This document shows positions 62,070 through 64,000 of a DNA stretch of 64,000 bases, one piece after another; position 1 is the first letter of the stretch; each line of letters starts with the position of its first letter. Made by a program: the position numbers and the translations under genes. The notes beneath the pieces are model-generated. The model searched no databases, was not told the DNA's origin, and was given only the letters and a program-made list of their open reading frames with translations. Origin of the DNA: Hyalangium ruber (GTDB lineage: Bacteria > Myxococcota > Myxococcia > Myxococcales > Myxococcaceae); assembly GCF_034259325.1 (NCBI RefSeq), contig NZ_JAXIVS010000011.1, forward strand, positions 248,001 through 312,000. Reading direction: 5' to 3'.

Positions 62070-64000
62070 ATGCACAGTGCCGCTCGTTTTCCGAAGCATC
62101 TTGTTTCGAGCTTCCTGTTTTTGTCCGGGGCCACGGCTCTGGTCTATGAGCTCGTCTGGTCCAAGTACCTGGCCAATGTCCTGGGCAATAGCGGGCAGGC
62201 CCACGCCGTGGTGCTGGCTACCTTCATGGGCGGGCTGGCGCTCGGTGCCTACGTCTTCGGGCGCACCGCGGACCGGGTGAAGAACCCCCTGCGCATGTAC
62301 GGCCTGCTGGAGCTGGGGGTGGGCCTCTATGTCTTCCTGTTCCCCTCGGTGCTGGAGTTCCTGAGCGCGGCGTACCTGGCCGTGGCGGTGAACATGCCCG
62401 AGGGCGTCCGGGTGGTGCCCAAGCTGGTCCTGGCGGCGCTCTCGCTGGTGGTGCCCACCATGCTGATGGGCGGCACCCTGCCGGCGCTGGTGCGGCACTT
62501 CTCCTCCAAGCTCTCCCACGTCCAGCGCGAGCTGGCGCGCCTGTACGCCATCAACAGCCTGGGCGCCGCGATGGGCGTCTTCCTGGCGGGCACCACCCTG
62601 GTCCCCGCCATGGGCCTGGCCGTGTCGTCGCGGATCGCCGCGGCCCTCAACATCCTGCTGGCGCTGGTGGCCATCGTCGTGGCGCGCCGCTACCCGCCCG
62701 CCCAGTCCGCGGAGGCCGCCGCCTCTCAGGAGGCTTCCTCGGAGGAGGGGGACAACGTCTCTTATCCCCGGCTGGCGGTGCGTGCCGCCCTGGTGGGGGT
62801 GATGCTCTCCGGCTTCACCTCGATGCTCTACCAGGTGACGTGGATCCGGCTGCTGACCATCGTCCTGGGCGCCTCCACCTATGCCTTCACCCTCATCCTG
62901 ACCGCCTTCATCCTCGGCATCGGCCTGGGCAGCTTCTGGCTGATGACCCGGAAGGGGAAGGGTGACCTGCTGCGCCTGTTCGGCCACCTGCAGGTGGGGC
63001 TGGTGCTCAGTGTGTGCGTGGCGCTGCCGCTCTACGTCCGGCTGCCGAACCTCTTCAGCAACGCCCAGTGGTTGATGAACCACACGGCGGATGCCTGGTC
63101 GCTCTACCAGATCATCACCTTTGGCTTCTGCTGCGTGGTGCTGCTGGTGCCTACCTTCTTCATGGGCGCGGCCTTCCCCGCCGCGGCGCGCGTGGCCACC
63201 GCCAAGGTGGAGGAGGTCGGCCGCGAGCTGGGCGGCGTGTACCTGTGGAACACCGTAGGCACCATCCTGGGCTCGGCCCTGGGCGGTCTGGTGCTCATGC
63301 CGTGGTGGGGCATGGAGGGCAACTTCATCGCCGGCGTGGTGGGCAACCTCCTGGCCGCCGGTGCCGCCTTCTACGCCTCGCCCCAGCGCCCCGCGAAGCC
63401 CCTGCGCGCCTTCGGTGGGCTGGGTGTGGGGCTGGCCGCCGGTGTCATCTTCCTAGTGGCCATGAATGGCTGGGCCGTGACGCTGTCGGGCATCGCCCAG
63501 GTCCGCGTGCCGCGCCACAAGCCGCCGGCCTACCAGTCCCAGGTCGACTGGTTCCAGCGCGACGTGAAGGCTCAGTTCTACCAGGACGACACCTTCGCCA
63601 GCGTGCTCGTGGGTCAGCTCAACGAGCACCGCTTCATGCGCATCAACGGGAAGATCGACGCCTCCAATGGCGACGACACCGAGACGATGGTGCTCGCCGG
63701 TCACCTCGGCATGCTGCTGCACCCGCGTGAGCCGGAGAACGCGCTCGTGGTGGGCGCCGGCGCCGCCATCACCACCGGCTCCATGCTCGCCCACCCGGTC
63801 AAGCACCTGGACATGGTGGAGATCTCCCCCGCCGTCATCGAGGCGGCGCGCCTGTTCAAGGACGACAACCGCAACGCCGTCGATGATCCGCGCACGCACG
63901 TCCACGTCGACGACGCGAAGACCTTCATGGCCCTGGCGCCGCGCAAGTACGACCTGATCGTCAGCGTGCCGTCCAACCCCTGGGTGGCCGGCGTCTCCGG
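62070..64000 (+). CDS. Fused MFS-like membrane protein/spermidine synthase-like protein, truncated by window end
   Basis: At least 643 residues; the frame is still open at the right edge. The N-terminal two thirds hold about a dozen TM helices in two MFS-like halves (FLFLSGATALVYELVWSKYL, LATFMGGLALGAYVFGRTAD, LSLVVPTMLMGGTLPALVR; then MLSGFTSMLYQVTWIRLLTI, VVLLVPTFFMGAAFPAAARV). The soluble part begins near 490 and resembles the SAM/aminopropyltransferase fold of SpeE: FYQDDTFASVLVG, INGKIDASNGDDTETMVLAG, ALVVGAGAAITTGSML, LDMVEISPAVIEAARLF and DDAKTFMALAPRKYDLIVS. Proteins of this fusion type are common in deltaproteobacteria and their substrate is unknown. The ATG overlaps the alternative mrpA start on the opposite strand. 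Confidence 0.9.
   Translation, partial: MHSAARFPKHLVSSFLFLSGATALVYELVWSKYLANVLGNSGQAHAVVLATFMGGLALGAYVFGRTADRVKNPLRMYGLLELGVGLYVFLFPSVLEFLSAAYLAVAVNMPEGVRVVPKLVLAALSLVVPTMLMGGTLPALVRHFSSKLSHVQRELARLYAINSLGAAMGVFLAGTTLVPAMGLAVSSRIAAALNILLALVAIVVARRYPPAQSAEAAASQEASSEEGDNVSYPRLAVRAALVGVMLSGFTSMLYQVTWIRLLTIVLGASTYAFTLILTAFILGIGLGSFWLMTRKGKGDLLRLFGHLQVGLVLSVCVALPLYVRLPNLFSNAQWLMNHTADAWSLYQIITFGFCCVVLLVPTFFMGAAFPAAARVATAKVEEVGRELGGVYLWNTVGTILGSALGGLVLMPWWGMEGNFIAGVVGNLLAAGAAFYASPQRPAKPLRAFGGLGVGLAAGVIFLVAMNGWAVTLSGIAQVRVPRHKPPAYQSQVDWFQRDVKAQFYQDDTFASVLVGQLNEHRFMRINGKIDASNGDDTETMVLAGHLGMLLHPREPENALVVGAGAAITTGSMLAHPVKHLDMVEISPAVIEAARLFKDDNRNAVDDPRTHVHVDDAKTFMALAPRKYDLIVSVPSNPWVAGVS

Overview
The window looks like chromosomal DNA of a myxobacterium (order Myxococcales, probably suborder Cystobacterineae). 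The GC content is very high, lipoproteins and signalling proteins are abundant, and two landmark Myxococcus loci are present: mrpA-mrpB-mrpC (58.6-62.0 kb) and the Che3 chemosensory cluster with its divergent regulator crdA (30.6-42.6 kb). As I recall the M. xanthus locus numbering, the relative order of mrpC, fatty-acid oxidation genes, che3 and a crdS-like kinase also matches that genome. I see no tRNA, rRNA, CRISPR array, prophage or insertion sequence, and no gene-free stretch exceeds 300 bases. The longest is the 283-base mrpC promoter.

Layout. 0-4.2 kb: a partial amidase-like gene, a zinc-ribbon protein, a lone receiver domain, a ribosome hibernation factor and a two-TM Pro-rich protein. 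4.2-12.3 kb: a minus-strand run of TPR protein, class A penicillin-binding protein, FG-GAP protein, peptide-binding protein and an NtrY-like kinase (candidate CrdS), with 4-base overlaps or short gaps. 12.4-25 kb: exonuclease III, membrane proteins, a GMC oxidoreductase, a TetR regulator divergent from an epimerase, a PAS hybrid kinase, an FMN hydroxy-acid oxidase and a GH31 glycosidase. 25-30.6 kb: an OmpA protein, dGTPase, a secreted subtilisin, an SRAP protein and DoxX.

30.6-42.6 kb: crdA, then crdB-cheW3-(crdC)-mcp3A-mcp3B-cheA3-cheB3-cheR3, tightly packed and often overlapping by 4 bases. The same direction continues into a CpoB/YbgF-like lipoprotein and, overlapping it by 4 bases, a gene with an in-frame UGA. 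That UGA is followed by a perfect hairpin whose loop matches, at the same nucleotide positions, the SECIS element of E. coli fdhF. I read it as a selenoprotein of the UshA/5'-nucleotidase-like family, and it is the most striking item here. rpmE follows.

45-58.4 kb: an orphan DpnA-like adenine methyltransferase with a GATC-containing inverted repeat in its promoter, an M35 protease with a stand-alone paralogue of its N-domain, an M1 aminopeptidase, a beta-oxidation operon, a polytopic membrane protein, a GT2 glycosyltransferase and a membrane-anchored MutS-like ATPase. 58.5-64 kb: mrpC (CRP-family developmental regulator) with a sigma-54 promoter and overlapping candidate MrpB and MrpC sites, mrpB, mrpA, and a divergent, right-truncated MFS/spermidine-synthase-like gene.

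How the parts fit. Several units concern envelope sensing and development: PBP plus peptide-binding protein plus CrdS-like kinase, Che3 with a peptidoglycan-binding Cys-rich lipoprotein, and MrpABC. In M. xanthus, CrdS/CrdA and Che3 control the timing of developmental gene expression and MrpC is a central developmental regulator. Links beyond that are inference.
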